DNA from: a virus
Reading direction: 5' to 3' (one strand)
Length of the DNA stretch: 64,000 nucleotides
Virus record (IMG/VR): IMGVR_UViG_3300048818_000054
Location: 35,946 to 99,945 of that record
Shown here: piece after piece, positions 42,674 to 50,458 of the stretch
Numbering within the stretch: position 1 is the first letter of the stretch
Layout of the letters: every line of letters starts with the position of its first letter
Program-made: the position numbers and the translations under genes
Notes under the pieces: model-generated
Told to the model about the DNA's origin: nothing
Databases searched by the model: none
Seen by the model: the letters and a program-made list of their open reading frames with translations, nothing else

Positions 42674-43761
42674 TATGCCGCTTCCTTTCGAATGATCTTC
42701 TTGACGTAAACCGGACCGGCCTTGCCGGGCATAACCAGCAAGTGTTCCTTGATGAAATTCTTCTTGTCGAGCGCGACCTGCGCGGCGAAAGCTTCGGCCT
42801 TGGCCTTGGCGGCGGCGATGGCGGCCTTTGTTTCCGGCGTCATGCCATAGATTAAGGTCTGTTTCTTTATTTCGTTCGGATATTTTTGGACTGAGCCTTT
42901 CGCTTCCACCGTGTTCCAATCGACATAGGGGCCGATCGCGCCGGGGAAGTAATCGCGAACCCAAGCGGCCATCCCGGTCATTTCCGGGTTGACGTAGTGA
43001 GCCATTTCCGGGTCGTGAAGGATGGTCTCAATCATCTGTCCGGAGCGCTGCAAATCGAGCAGCCGAACAATGTAACTTCCGTTATGGCCGAACAGCTTAC
43101 CAGGCTTGTTAAAGATGGGAGCGCAATTGTGCGAGAGGGTCCAAATGGTATCGAGCATGATCTCTGCCGTAAACTCGCCGTTCACAAAACGGCCCATGCA
43201 ATCGGCAATGTTGCCCCACTTAGGACCGCCGTAAGCGCCGCCCCAGATTGAATGATAGTAAGACCAGCGAAGCGCGTCGCATAGCGTCCCGATCGAACAA
43301 TCCAGCGTGTTCTTGAGCAGGCGGTTGATAATGTCTTCCTCGCCGCCAGAGGCGGTAAGGAAGTTGGCGACCGGCGCTCCGAATTTTTCGGTTAGCTTCG
43401 GTCCATCGGTCTGCTTCGAATGACTGTGGCGGGCCTCGCGAACGCATATGGAAAGCAAGTAATAAAACGAGCGGCGGGCCTTCTCGCCCATCATCGCATG
43501 GTAGCGCTGAACGAAGTCCAATTCGGCGGCCGGCAGCGGCTCCAACGGATGGCGCTTGGCCGAGATTAACGCCATGCCATGGTTCATGCCGTAAAACCAA
43601 AGGGCTTCACGTTCAGGGCTGGCAAGAGGCGTCTTGTCTTGAGAATGAAATTGCTTGTAGGCGGGGATCACCGAGGAAACGGGAACTGCCGACATATCGG
43701 CCGGTCGCGTCAAAGCGCGTGAATTGTGATAGGCCAAAGTGTTTTGTGGGTCTGTGAGCAC
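42673..43761 (-). CDS. hypothetical protein between two phosphatase-like genes
   Basis: 362 residues, GTG start ten bases after AGGAGG. Mainly helical: FYGMNHGMALISAKRH, RSFYYLLSICVREARHSHS and WSYYHSIWGGAYGG give a core with many His, Tyr and Trp residues. The end is a Lys/Ala-rich helix followed by PVYVKKIIRK. No family can be named. It has its own CtrA-box promoter and shares one transcription unit with the phosphatase-like gene downstream, through a TAATG overlap, so the two may act together. Confidence 0.6.
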   Translation of the reverse strand: MLTDPQNTLAYHNSRALTRPADMSAVPVSSVIPAYKQFHSQDKTPLASPEREALWFYGMNHGMALISAKRHPLEPLPAAELDFVQRYHAMMGEKARRSFYYLLSICVREARHSHSKQTDGPKLTEKFGAPVANFLTASGGEEDIINRLLKNTLDCSIGTLCDALRWSYYHSIWGGAYGGPKWGNIADCMGRFVNGEFTAEIMLDTIWTLSHNCAPIFNKPGKLFGHNGSYIVRLLDLQRSGQMIETILHDPEMAHYVNPEMTGMAAWVRDYFPGAIGPYVDWNTVEAKGSVQKYPNEIKKQTLIYGMTPETKAAIAAAKAKAEAFAAQVALDKKNFIKEHLLVMPGKAGPVYVKKIIRKEAA

Positions 43762-43768
43762 GCCGGAA

Positions 43769-43857
43769 AAACCTCCTGTTTATCAGGCATTTAGAACATA
43801 GCATCTAGGAGGGTCGCGTTCAAGCGGTAGTTTCTGCGATGGTTAAGAAAGTCCTAA
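43769..43857 (-). promoter_or_regulatory. CtrA-box promoter B with SD hairpin
   Basis: On the - strand: TTAG-N7-TTAACCAT (43839-43857), 15 nt, TTGAAC (43818-43823), 17 nt, TATGTT (43795-43800) with TGC before it (extended -10). The ribosome site is inside AAAC-AGGAG-GTTT at 43769-43781. Confidence 0.8.
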
Positions 43858-44340
43858 AAACCATCCGAAGCGCTTGCGCCACGCCGCCCAGAAAAACCAA
43901 CGCTGGATTTCTTCAACGGGGAAGGCGGCTACGTAATCGATCTGCTCTTCTGTCTCGCACGACCGGTCATCGTAATGCCAGCGGACGTAGCCGACCGGAT
44001 TTCCAATCCCGGCGACCTTGGCTAGGAGCGCAAGGAACAGACCGGTGCGGCCGATGCCGCCCATGCAGCCGACGTAAACTTTCTTGCCGTCCAGCATGGC
44101 TCGGAGCGCTTTCTTGAGGACCGAGACGACGGCTGACGTGTCCTGCGGAACCTGAAAGTCCTTGATTGGCAACCACGCATGGACGCCTTCGAACGGGACG
44201 CGCTCGGAGCGAACGCAAACGTTGAAGGTTCCGCCGACCGGGCGCGCGTCAAACGGGCCACCGTCGATATCGAAACGATACCAACCGCCGTCCCATTGAA
44301 AATAGAGAGGCATTGAATTTGTCAGTCTCTTATGAAGCAC
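43843..44340 (-). CDS. protein tyrosine phosphatase-like protein 2
   Basis: 165 residues, GTG start six bases after AGGAGG. The loop VGCMGGIGRTGLF (C92, R98) is the C-x5-R signature of cysteine phosphatases and nearly equals that of the other phosphatase-like gene. W-L-P-I-K-D-F (about residue 56-62) could hold the general acid. The C-terminal AWRKRFGWF is basic and aromatic. It is much shorter than the first copy and their remaining sequences differ, so they are not a recent duplication. Own CtrA-box promoter and the best SD hairpin of the set. Confidence 0.65.
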   Translation of the reverse strand: MLHKRLTNSMPLYFQWDGGWYRFDIDGGPFDARPVGGTFNVCVRSERVPFEGVHAWLPIKDFQVPQDTSAVVSVLKKALRAMLDGKKVYVGCMGGIGRTGLFLALLAKVAGIGNPVGYVRWHYDDRSCETEEQIDYVAAFPVEEIQRWFFWAAWRKRFGWFLGLS

Positions 44341-44343
44341 GCG

Positions 44344-44416
44344 AAACCTCCTGTTTCGTCAATCACTTATAGCACATTTTGACAGCATCGCAAATGATAT
44401 CGCCGTCAATGGTTAA
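44344..44416 (-). promoter_or_regulatory. CtrA-box promoter C with SD hairpin
   Basis: On the - strand: TTAACCAT (44409-44416), 15 nt, TTGCGA (44388-44393), 16 nt, TATAAG (44366-44371) with TGC before it. It overlaps the 3' end of the 70-residue gene. The SD hairpin is CGAAAC-AGGAG-GTTTCG, six perfect pairs. Confidence 0.75.
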
Positions 44417-44575
44417 GAGCCAATCCCTGAACCGCCAGTTCCCATATTCGCTTGTGACTGGCGAGGCGCGCCGTCCCATGGCGGCGAGGGTACGGGCGAA
44501 CATGCCGCGCATCCCATCTTCCTTGGCGTGAGCGATGGCGTTATCCGACACGCGGTACACCCTGAACCTTGTCAT
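44363..44575 (-). CDS. hypothetical protein, 70 residues
   Basis: ATG with GAGGAAAACGGCT upstream, overlapping the end of the CsrA-like gene by 35 bases. The product is basic in its middle (MRGMFARTLAAMGRRA) and ends in LLTIDGDIICDAVKMCYK. Codons near its end contain the TTAACCAT box and promoter C, so the coding sequence doubles as regulatory DNA. Function unknown. Confidence 0.5.
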   Translation of the reverse strand: MTRFRVYRVSDNAIAHAKEDGMRGMFARTLAAMGRRASPVTSEYGNWRFRDWLLTIDGDIICDAVKMCYK

Positions 44576-44846
44576 AGCCGTTTTCCTCGCGCCATCTGTC
44601 GCCCTTTAAGATACGCATGGATTTGGGCGCGTCAATAACGACTCTCGCAATGCCGTGTTGCGGGCGGTCCCCGGACGAAATGAACACGTCAGGCATAATC
44701 TCTGTCGCCTCTTCCTCTCCGATCTTGAACATCTGGTCGCCGGCCGCGAGGGTGAAGGTGAAGCGTCCGGAGCGATACGCCACGAAAACCTGCTTGTCGG
44801 CAACATAGAAATCGTCGCCTTCTCTGAGGCTGAGGGTGAGGGGCAT
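44541..44846 (-). CDS. CsrA-like small regulator candidate
   Basis: 101 residues. LTLSLREGDDFYVADK at the start and ARVVIDAPKSMRILKGDRWRE at the end resemble the beginning (LVLTRRxGE) and end (VxLGIxAPxxxxIxREE) of carbon storage regulator proteins, with an insert of about 30 residues between. CsrA binds GGA in loops of mRNA leaders. That matches the AGGAG-in-loop ribosome sites found in this block, although the match in sequence is partial. It lies downstream of the dikinase-like gene in the same unit. Alternative: a small beta-barrel protein unrelated to RNA. Confidence 0.5.
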   Translation of the reverse strand: MPLTLSLREGDDFYVADKQVFVAYRSGRFTFTLAAGDQMFKIGEEEATEIMPDVFISSGDRPQHGIARVVIDAPKSMRILKGDRWREENGYDKVQGVPRVG

Positions 44847-44850
44847 GAGG

Positions 44851-46830
44851 CTAGGCTCCTAAGACAGAGAACACGGCATATTCAGCGGGCATAGCCTTGG
44901 GCGCTGCCGTATGGCCGTCGTGGTCGATAATCAGACCCGCCAGAGCCTTACCACGGATTTTGATCGCGTTCTGTAAAACCTTGACGAACGGGTCGGTCTT
45001 GACAGTCAGGTTGCCGAAAGTCTCGCGTAGCGTGTCGTCAGCTTCGTTCAGGAAAGCCTTGGGCGGGCGAACGTCAAGGGTGACGTGCATACGCATCGGC
45101 AGAGCCGCGAGGCCGTCCAACACCGCCGTCATGACCTCTTCCGAACCCCACCACTGAGAGGCCATGATCCGATGGGGCTTGGCCGCTCCCATGTCGCACG
45201 GGACAGGCGGGCAAGTGCCGAGCATTTCGAAAGACCAATCGATCACGTTCTGGACCGCCTTGTCATCCGAGGCGTCGATCACCGGAACCTCTTGATTGAT
45301 CCAAACCCGGCCGGTCGAACCGTCGATCGTAACGGTTTTCCACTTGCCGGCGTTGTCCAGCATATGCGGCCCGACGCCAACCACGCAAGTCTTGTCCATT
45401 GCGCGGGCGACCACGGCGGCGTGACTGGTAGCACCGCCCATGGCGGTTAGAATGCCCTTGGCCTTCGCCATCCCGGCGATATCGTTAGGGCTGGTTTCGT
45501 GCGTCACCAGAATGCAATCGAACTTGGCGGCGACCGCATCGGCCGAGCTAAACACCGGCTGCGCGGTCACGACGCCGGGGCAACCGGGGATGCCGGTGAA
45601 ATCTGGCTTGACCTTGTAATCGGGATCAATCTGCGGGCGGCGCAGCGTCTTGAACTGTTCGCTCGAAAGTTTCTTGAAAGCGTCAAGGCGGGTCCACTCG
45701 CCAGCGCCCACCTTGTCTACCGCGATGCGGAAGGCCGCGCGCGCCGAGCGCTTTCCAGAGCGGCTTTGCAGGATATAAAGCTTGCCCTGCTGAACCGTAA
45801 ACTCAATGTCCACCATGTCATTATAGATGGTTTCCAGCTTCGAGCAGAGCGCCAAAAGCTGGGCGTGAACGTCGGGCCAAGTAAAGTCGAGGCCGTTCGT
45901 GTTATAATTCCACTTGCCGATCATGCCTTCAACGGGATGCGGGGTCCGGATGCCGGCCACCACGTCTTCACCTTGGGCGTTCTCCAAAAACTCTCCGAAC
46001 ATGCCGGGCTCGCCAGTTGACGGGTTGCGAGTGAAAAGGACGCCGGTTCCGCTCGACTTGCCCATGTTGCCGAACACCATCGCCTGTATGGTAACGGCGG
46101 TGCCCATGTCATCGGGGATGCTATTCAGCTTGCGATACTCAATGGCGCGGGGGCTCTCCCAGCTATCGAACACGGCCAAGATGGCGGCAGCTAACTGCGC
46201 CCCCAAAGTATTGGGGAATTCCTTCTGCGTCGCGGCCTGAAACTTCTGTGTCATCAAAAAGCTGACCGCCTTCAAAGCGCCAACGGTCAGGTCGGTATCG
46301 AGCACCGCTTTATCGAGCACCTTCATTGCGGCCAACTCGCCGTCAAACACGGCCATCGGAACACCGAACGCCGTTGCGCCGAGCATCGTTATCAAGCGAC
46401 GGTAGCTGTCGAACGCGGCGCGCTCGCCAATCTTATCCCCCCAGCTATCGACGTTGCTTGTCGTGAGGCCGACGTTCAAAATCGTGTCCATCATGCCGGG
46501 CATAGAAACTGGCGCGCCAGAGCGGACCGAAACGAGAGGCATGAAGCCGAACTTCTTTTCGAGGGTCGCCATGTGCTCCATGGTCTTTGCGACCAAACCA
46601 TCAATGAAAGACACGTCAGCCGTCGTCACGCCGGCCTTCTTCATTACGCGGAACTTATTGCAAACGTCCGTCGTGATGGTGAAACCAGGAGGAACCGGCA
46701 TTCCATCATTGACCATCCTCACAAGGCCGGCACCCTTGCCGCCAAGGACGCGCTTCGTTTCCGAAGCGTCCGACGATTGCCACTGGCAACCGGTGTCCGA
46801 AAAATCATACATGGGAAGGTAGTCGGTCAT
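44851..46830 (-). CDS. pyruvate phosphate dikinase-like protein lacking the PEP/pyruvate barrel
   Basis: 659 residues against about 870-900 for true PPDK. The ATP-grasp part is well conserved: VLGGKGAGLVRMVNDG, LVSVRSGAPVSMPGMMDT, MVFGNMGKSSGTGVLFTRN, GEFLENAQGEDVVAGIRTP, DIEFTVQQGKLYILQ. The swivelling phosphohistidine domain follows (GGATSHAAVVARAMDK, H470). After about residue 520 the sequence no longer resembles PPDK: the TIM barrel that binds PEP/pyruvate is absent and about 140 different residues end the protein. So ATP-dependent autophosphorylation of H470 is plausible but the acceptor must be something else (compare rifampicin phosphotransferase architecture). Own CtrA-box promoter. 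Confidence 0.8.
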   Translation of the reverse strand: MTDYLPMYDFSDTGCQWQSSDASETKRVLGGKGAGLVRMVNDGMPVPPGFTITTDVCNKFRVMKKAGVTTADVSFIDGLVAKTMEHMATLEKKFGFMPLVSVRSGAPVSMPGMMDTILNVGLTTSNVDSWGDKIGERAAFDSYRRLITMLGATAFGVPMAVFDGELAAMKVLDKAVLDTDLTVGALKAVSFLMTQKFQAATQKEFPNTLGAQLAAAILAVFDSWESPRAIEYRKLNSIPDDMGTAVTIQAMVFGNMGKSSGTGVLFTRNPSTGEPGMFGEFLENAQGEDVVAGIRTPHPVEGMIGKWNYNTNGLDFTWPDVHAQLLALCSKLETIYNDMVDIEFTVQQGKLYILQSRSGKRSARAAFRIAVDKVGAGEWTRLDAFKKLSSEQFKTLRRPQIDPDYKVKPDFTGIPGCPGVVTAQPVFSSADAVAAKFDCILVTHETSPNDIAGMAKAKGILTAMGGATSHAAVVARAMDKTCVVGVGPHMLDNAGKWKTVTIDGSTGRVWINQEVPVIDASDDKAVQNVIDWSFEMLGTCPPVPCDMGAAKPHRIMASQWWGSEEVMTAVLDGLAALPMRMHVTLDVRPPKAFLNEADDTLRETFGNLTVKTDPFVKVLQNAIKIRGKALAGLIIDHDGHTAAPKAMPAEYAVFSVLGA

Positions 46831-46833
46831 CGT

Positions 46834-46927
46834 TGAACTTCCTGTTCAATCACGGTGTTGATTAGAACATAGCACGCCGTACGGCTCTTGCAAGTACGAC
46901 GTGCCATGATGGTTAAAAATCAGTTAA
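46834..46927 (-). promoter_or_regulatory. CtrA-box promoter D with SD hairpin
   Basis: On the - strand: complete TTAA-N7-TTAACCAT (46909-46927), 15 nt, TTGCAA (46888-46893), 16 nt, TATGTT (46866-46871) with TGC before it. The ribosome site is in TTGAAC-AGGAA-GTTCAA, whose stem differs from the others by compensatory changes. Drives the dikinase-like gene. Confidence 0.85.
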
Positions 46928-47157
46928 GCGACGACTGGACGTTCGGCCTGAAAATGGTCGATCGTCTTTCCGTCATCGTTCATCACCCAAGCGTCACCGG
47001 ACACCGGATACGTAGAGCAGCCTTTGCCTTCGCGCCATACGGTGCAAATCAACGGCGTATCCTGTTCCTTGTCGGTATGGAAGTCCACGCCGGTTATGTC
47101 GTGTCCTCCGATGATCGAAAACAACTGTGGTTTCGGATCGTAAATCTTGATGAACAT
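46924..47157 (-). CDS. hypothetical protein, 77 residues
   Basis: ATG with GGAAGACAGAT upstream; a longer upstream frame is shadow sequence of the next gene. The product (MFIKIYDPKPQLFSIIGGHD, then TVWREGKGCSTYPVSGDAW) looks like a small beta protein. Its stop codon forms the outer half of the CtrA box of promoter D. Unknown function; possibly coupled to the genes from 47903 down. Confidence 0.5.
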   Translation of the reverse strand: MFIKIYDPKPQLFSIIGGHDITGVDFHTDKEQDTPLICTVWREGKGCSTYPVSGDAWVMNDDGKTIDHFQAERPVVA

Positions 47158-47221
47158 ATCTGTCTTCCTATCTGTCTCTTCGACGGTGCGCCGTCCCGAT
47201 CCGTTCAACGAACGAATTTCG

Positions 47222-47734
47222 TCAATGCACTGAACGCGTGTAGAGCCCTTGAAGCTGGGCGCGCGTGATAAGATAGCCGGCTTCCTTGCGCCACAACCTT
47301 TCGTTAACTGACCACACCGGCCTGAGACCGTCAACGTCAGGGTCATCGTTCTTGGCGTCTTCCATGAGCAGCAAAGCGACAAGCACGGCTTGGCACGTCT
47401 TATCGTCCAAGAGGCCCTCGTCCACTAGGAGCAGGGGGAACATGGCGCACACGTACAGGGCGTGCCTCGGCTCTCCCGCTGCTAGGTCGCGCATCATGGA
47501 AACTGCCGTCCCCTCCACTCTGGCCGCGAGACGTGCGACGTTGAACATGTCCAGACTTGCTAACGGTTTGACCGATGCGACAGACAAATGGTGCAATACG
47601 TCCGCCCTGATCGTAAAGCCTGTCTTCTGGCATTCCTCGATAGCCAATATCAGCATGTGCGCGGGCAGACACATTTCCAATATCTTCGAGTCCCGCACCT
47701 GAAAGGCCCGAGGTTCCAACACCTGAACGCTCAT
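47222..47734 (-). CDS. hypothetical helical protein, 170 residues
   Basis: ATG with GGAGACGGAAA upstream. Predominantly helical (PAHMLILAIEECQKTGFTI, MFNVARLAARVEGTAVSMM, TCQAVLVALLLMEDAKND), cytoplasmic, ending in LITRAQLQGLY. No family recognised. It overlaps a longer frame (47400-47903) that is only unique in its first 58 codons; whether both are translated is unclear. Confidence 0.5.
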   Translation of the reverse strand: MSVQVLEPRAFQVRDSKILEMCLPAHMLILAIEECQKTGFTIRADVLHHLSVASVKPLASLDMFNVARLAARVEGTAVSMMRDLAAGEPRHALYVCAMFPLLLVDEGLLDDKTCQAVLVALLLMEDAKNDDPDVDGLRPVWSVNERLWRKEAGYLITRAQLQGLYTRSVH

Positions 47735-47903
47735 TTTCCGTCTCCAATTGCCCGCCGTTCTGATTGGCGAGTGTTTCAAAAGTGGGGTCTTCGAACGCTG
47801 GCGTAACGACGTAGCCGTTGTCCGTATAGGGGACTTTGCGCTTGTCTAGCGCAGCACAAAACACGGCTTGCCCCGTGTCATTGAAAAATCGAAAATCACT
47901 CAT
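47400..47903 (-). CDS. possible protein overlapping the 170-residue gene
   Basis: ATG eight bases before the end of the large terminase gene. The first 58 codons (SDFRFFNDTGQAVFCAALDK...) lie outside other genes and look like real coding sequence; the next 110 codons overlap the helical gene in another frame and are Gly/Arg/Pro-rich as expected for a shadow. A +1 shift near codon 57 would join the first part to the downstream gene. Either a short gene with a fortuitously long frame, or a fusion broken by a frameshift. Confidence 0.35.
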   Translation of the reverse strand: MSDFRFFNDTGQAVFCAALDKRKVPYTDNGYVVTPAFEDPTFETLANQNGGQLETENERSGVGTSGLSGAGLEDIGNVSARAHADIGYRGMPEDRLYDQGGRIAPFVCRIGQTVSKSGHVQRRTSRGQSGGDGSFHDARPSSGRAEARPVRVRHVPPAPSGRGPLGR

Positions 47904-49833
47904 CTTCCGACCGCATGGTGACTAAGCCCTTTTGCGTGCGGAGGCGGTCGATATACGGCATAGCCATCAACTCCTCCTTCTCGCGCGCAGCGATATCGTT
48001 CTTGCCGCGCGGCTCAGTCAAGAACGTCGGAATTCGGTTGCCCGGTATCCCGTGCTTGGTCCAGCTATCGCGCATCCTCATGAGGCCGAGCACAACGCCG
48101 GCCATGGCGTCTGCAACGTCCTTCGATCCTTTCGGAGGATGGTCGATCTTCTGCTTCTTTACGTCAAGTTCCAAGCTCACCATTTCCTTCTGGGCCTTGG
48201 CATGGACCGGCGCGAGTATGCGACCATCATAAAACGCCTGCTTAGTGAGGTCATATCCGAACGTGTCGCTGTCCACCGTAGCCTTGCCGCAAATGAAACC
48301 TTCGCGCTGCAATATCTGCCGGCTATCGTCAGACTGGTACTGATCGAACGTCACCCATTTGATGTTGATTTTCAACGTGTCACGGACGAAATAAATCAAG
48401 CTACGAATGTCCGCGAACACGATCTCCCCGCCCTTTGGCGGCGGCACTTCAAGGACAAAATCAAAACGGATGATCGGCAAGTCTTCCGCGTAATCCCCAC
48501 GCTTCATTTTGACGAAGTGATCGATATGCCCCATCGCGACTCCTGCGCTGTCTTTCGAGGTCGCAAGATCAAGGTGCATGAAGCGCGGTTCGTTGGGGTT
48601 AGCCAAGCGCTCGGGGAAGCACATGGGCTTCTTGCTCACCAAGTCAGCGGTATCGAGCGATAGGATCGACTGGACACGACCGAAGCACCGCGCGACTGCA
48701 TCGGTGTTCAGCATGAAGGGGTGAATAGCCAACGTCGATACGCCGGCCACGTCGCGCAAGCGCGCGAGCATGTCTCCCTCAAAACCCATCTGATATTCGA
48801 TGGGTATCAGCATGACCAAGGACTGGTCTTCCTCGGGGATCACGTCTTCGTCTGTCAAGATGCGCGGCTTGCGCGCGGCGTCCCCGATGAAGATGCGAAA
48901 CTTGTCTCCGCAAAAGCGATCTGGCTGCAAGTCCCAAAGCTTCCGGTCATAGACGTAAATGCGCGGGTTTGTGCGCGCGTCCATTTCGATCTTGTCAGTC
49001 AACTGTCCGGGATAGTTCCTCGAAGAAACCAAGCATACCATGCCCGGCAGCCAGCCCTTGACCATGAAGCGGCTCTCACGGCGTCGCGCGATCGTATTGT
49101 AATTCTGATGGGCCTGATCGTACGCGGTGCCGTCAGCATTCTGCTTCGAGTCCTCGACCACGGCCATGAAGTTCACTTCGTCAATCACGCCACCGATGAC
49201 GTTTTGGCCGATGGCGGCCTTGTCCGATCCAGAAATAGGCTTGACGATGATGCGGTTCGGGAAGCGCATTTCGCTTTCCCGCGTATGGTCGAAAGGAAAC
49301 GTGTCTCGAAAATAAGGAGCCTTGTCGATCATGTCCCGGAAACGAGCGTAATCGACGGCCTGCGCCAGCGCGGCGTTGAGGGACTGAAAGATGATCGAAA
49401 TTTCTGACGAAGGGTCAAGCCCGTATTCCGCGTGCGGGTCGCGCAGACAGGACATGAGGTACACCTGATAGGCTTGCGTGTAGAGCGCGATGGTGGTCTT
49501 GGCGACGCCGATAGGGCCGGTCAAAACGCACTGGTCATACTTGCCAGAATTCAGTTCGATGAAAACCTTCATGACCTCGGGCCAAAGGATGCCCTTCTTG
49601 TCCATATACTCTCCGCTCTCGACAAACTCCTGCGGACGAACAGGCATGTGCCGAAACTTCGAATATTTCTTGGTAGCTTCCTCTACGGCAAGAGGCGGCG
49701 CGAATTCTCTCGCCAATTGCTCGACGATCTCAAAGTCTTCTGGATTTTCGTCGCGCATCGTAACGAGCATGGCCTCGGCAATGCGCTGTTCATCAAGCGT
49801 CTGGCGCGCTCGCCTGCTCATTACTAGGGACAT
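47896..49833 (-). CDS. terminase large subunit
   Basis: 645 residues. Walker A LTGPIGVAKTT (about residues 105-115), Walker B VIDEVNFM (about 216-223) and the RNase H-like nuclease motifs HLDLATSKDSAG (first Asp) and KGSKDVADAMAG (last Asp) are all present. This motor cuts concatemeric DNA and pumps it into the head through the portal. Several starts are possible (TTG, ATG, ATG); the first ATG is used. It overlaps the upstream gene by 41 bases. The Walker A has the deviant GPxGxAKT form seen in terminases. Confidence 0.88.
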   Translation of the reverse strand: MSLVMSRRARQTLDEQRIAEAMLVTMRDENPEDFEIVEQLAREFAPPLAVEEATKKYSKFRHMPVRPQEFVESGEYMDKKGILWPEVMKVFIELNSGKYDQCVLTGPIGVAKTTIALYTQAYQVYLMSCLRDPHAEYGLDPSSEISIIFQSLNAALAQAVDYARFRDMIDKAPYFRDTFPFDHTRESEMRFPNRIIVKPISGSDKAAIGQNVIGGVIDEVNFMAVVEDSKQNADGTAYDQAHQNYNTIARRRESRFMVKGWLPGMVCLVSSRNYPGQLTDKIEMDARTNPRIYVYDRKLWDLQPDRFCGDKFRIFIGDAARKPRILTDEDVIPEEDQSLVMLIPIEYQMGFEGDMLARLRDVAGVSTLAIHPFMLNTDAVARCFGRVQSILSLDTADLVSKKPMCFPERLANPNEPRFMHLDLATSKDSAGVAMGHIDHFVKMKRGDYAEDLPIIRFDFVLEVPPPKGGEIVFADIRSLIYFVRDTLKINIKWVTFDQYQSDDSRQILQREGFICGKATVDSDTFGYDLTKQAFYDGRILAPVHAKAQKEMVSLELDVKKQKIDHPPKGSKDVADAMAGVVLGLMRMRDSWTKHGIPGNRIPTFLTEPRGKNDIAAREKEELMAMPYIDRLRTQKGLVTMRSEDE

Positions 49834-50458
49834 GCTCAATCACCCGATCCGATCGTTCACCTATCAATTCCAGCATCCGCGCTGCGATGCGTGACACCTT
49901 GTCATGGTCGGCTGCCGCCTTGGCAAAGCTGACTTGGTTCGACGTGTCAAACCCGATGCGCTCAAGAACCTTCTGCGTCAATCCCTGCAACGTCACGCGC
50001 TCCTTATGCACGTTCAGGATGGTAGCAAGAATTGTTATTTCGGCACGCGGGTCTTTGAAGTTCCCAAGCCTCGACCATAACTCGCTCTCGATCAAGTCTA
50101 GCCGCACAAGGCCCTCGCCGCGATGGCGGGCGTGTTGGCGGGACGTGCCAAACATTTCCCAGCGGGCAAAAACCCGCGTGATGTAGCGCTCCATCTGCCG
50201 GCCGTCTTTCACGTCAAGCAGAGCCATGAGTTGGGGCTTGGCACGGATGCCTTTCGCCATCAAAAGCTCGACGCGCGCGGTTTGCTGTTCATCGTACTGA
50301 GCCCGCTCTTCAACACCTTTCGTAGGGTCATAGGTCGGGGGTACCGGGACGAACACATGATGCGGCAGTAGAGACGCGCCGTCTCCAAGCTTTTTCAGCT
50401 TCTTCTTCAAGGTTGACGTGGCGACTGGCGTTGTCGGGATGGCGATCTTGGCAGGCAT
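49793..50458 (-). CDS. terminase small subunit candidate
   Basis: 221 residues; the ATG overlaps the TAA of the ParB-like gene. After a basic, probably disordered N-terminus comes a helical segment resembling a helix-turn-helix (residues about 65-100: LLMAKGIRAKPQLMALLDV, then MERYITRVFARWEMFG), then further helices and a conserved-looking ERVTLQGLTQKVLERIGF. DNA-binding fold, size and position directly upstream of the large terminase fit the small subunit that recognises packaging sites. No family match can be claimed. Confidence 0.5.
   Translation of the reverse strand: MPAKIAIPTTPVATSTLKKKLKKLGDGASLLPHHVFVPVPPTYDPTKGVEERAQYDEQQTARVELLMAKGIRAKPQLMALLDVKDGRQMERYITRVFARWEMFGTSRQHARHRGEGLVRLDLIESELWSRLGNFKDPRAEITILATILNVHKERVTLQGLTQKVLERIGFDTSNQVSFAKAAADHDKVSRIAARMLELIGERSDRVIEHVPSNEQASAPDA

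Noticed and set aside
41843-42964. Long version of the first phosphatase-like gene starting about 97 codons earlier
   Set aside because: The extra part is Arg-rich shadow of the upstream gene; the ATG in the TAATG overlap is a better start.
44541-44846. Firm call of the 101-residue protein as CsrA
   Set aside because: Only the first and last strands resemble CsrA and the protein is about 40 residues longer; kept as CsrA-like candidate only.
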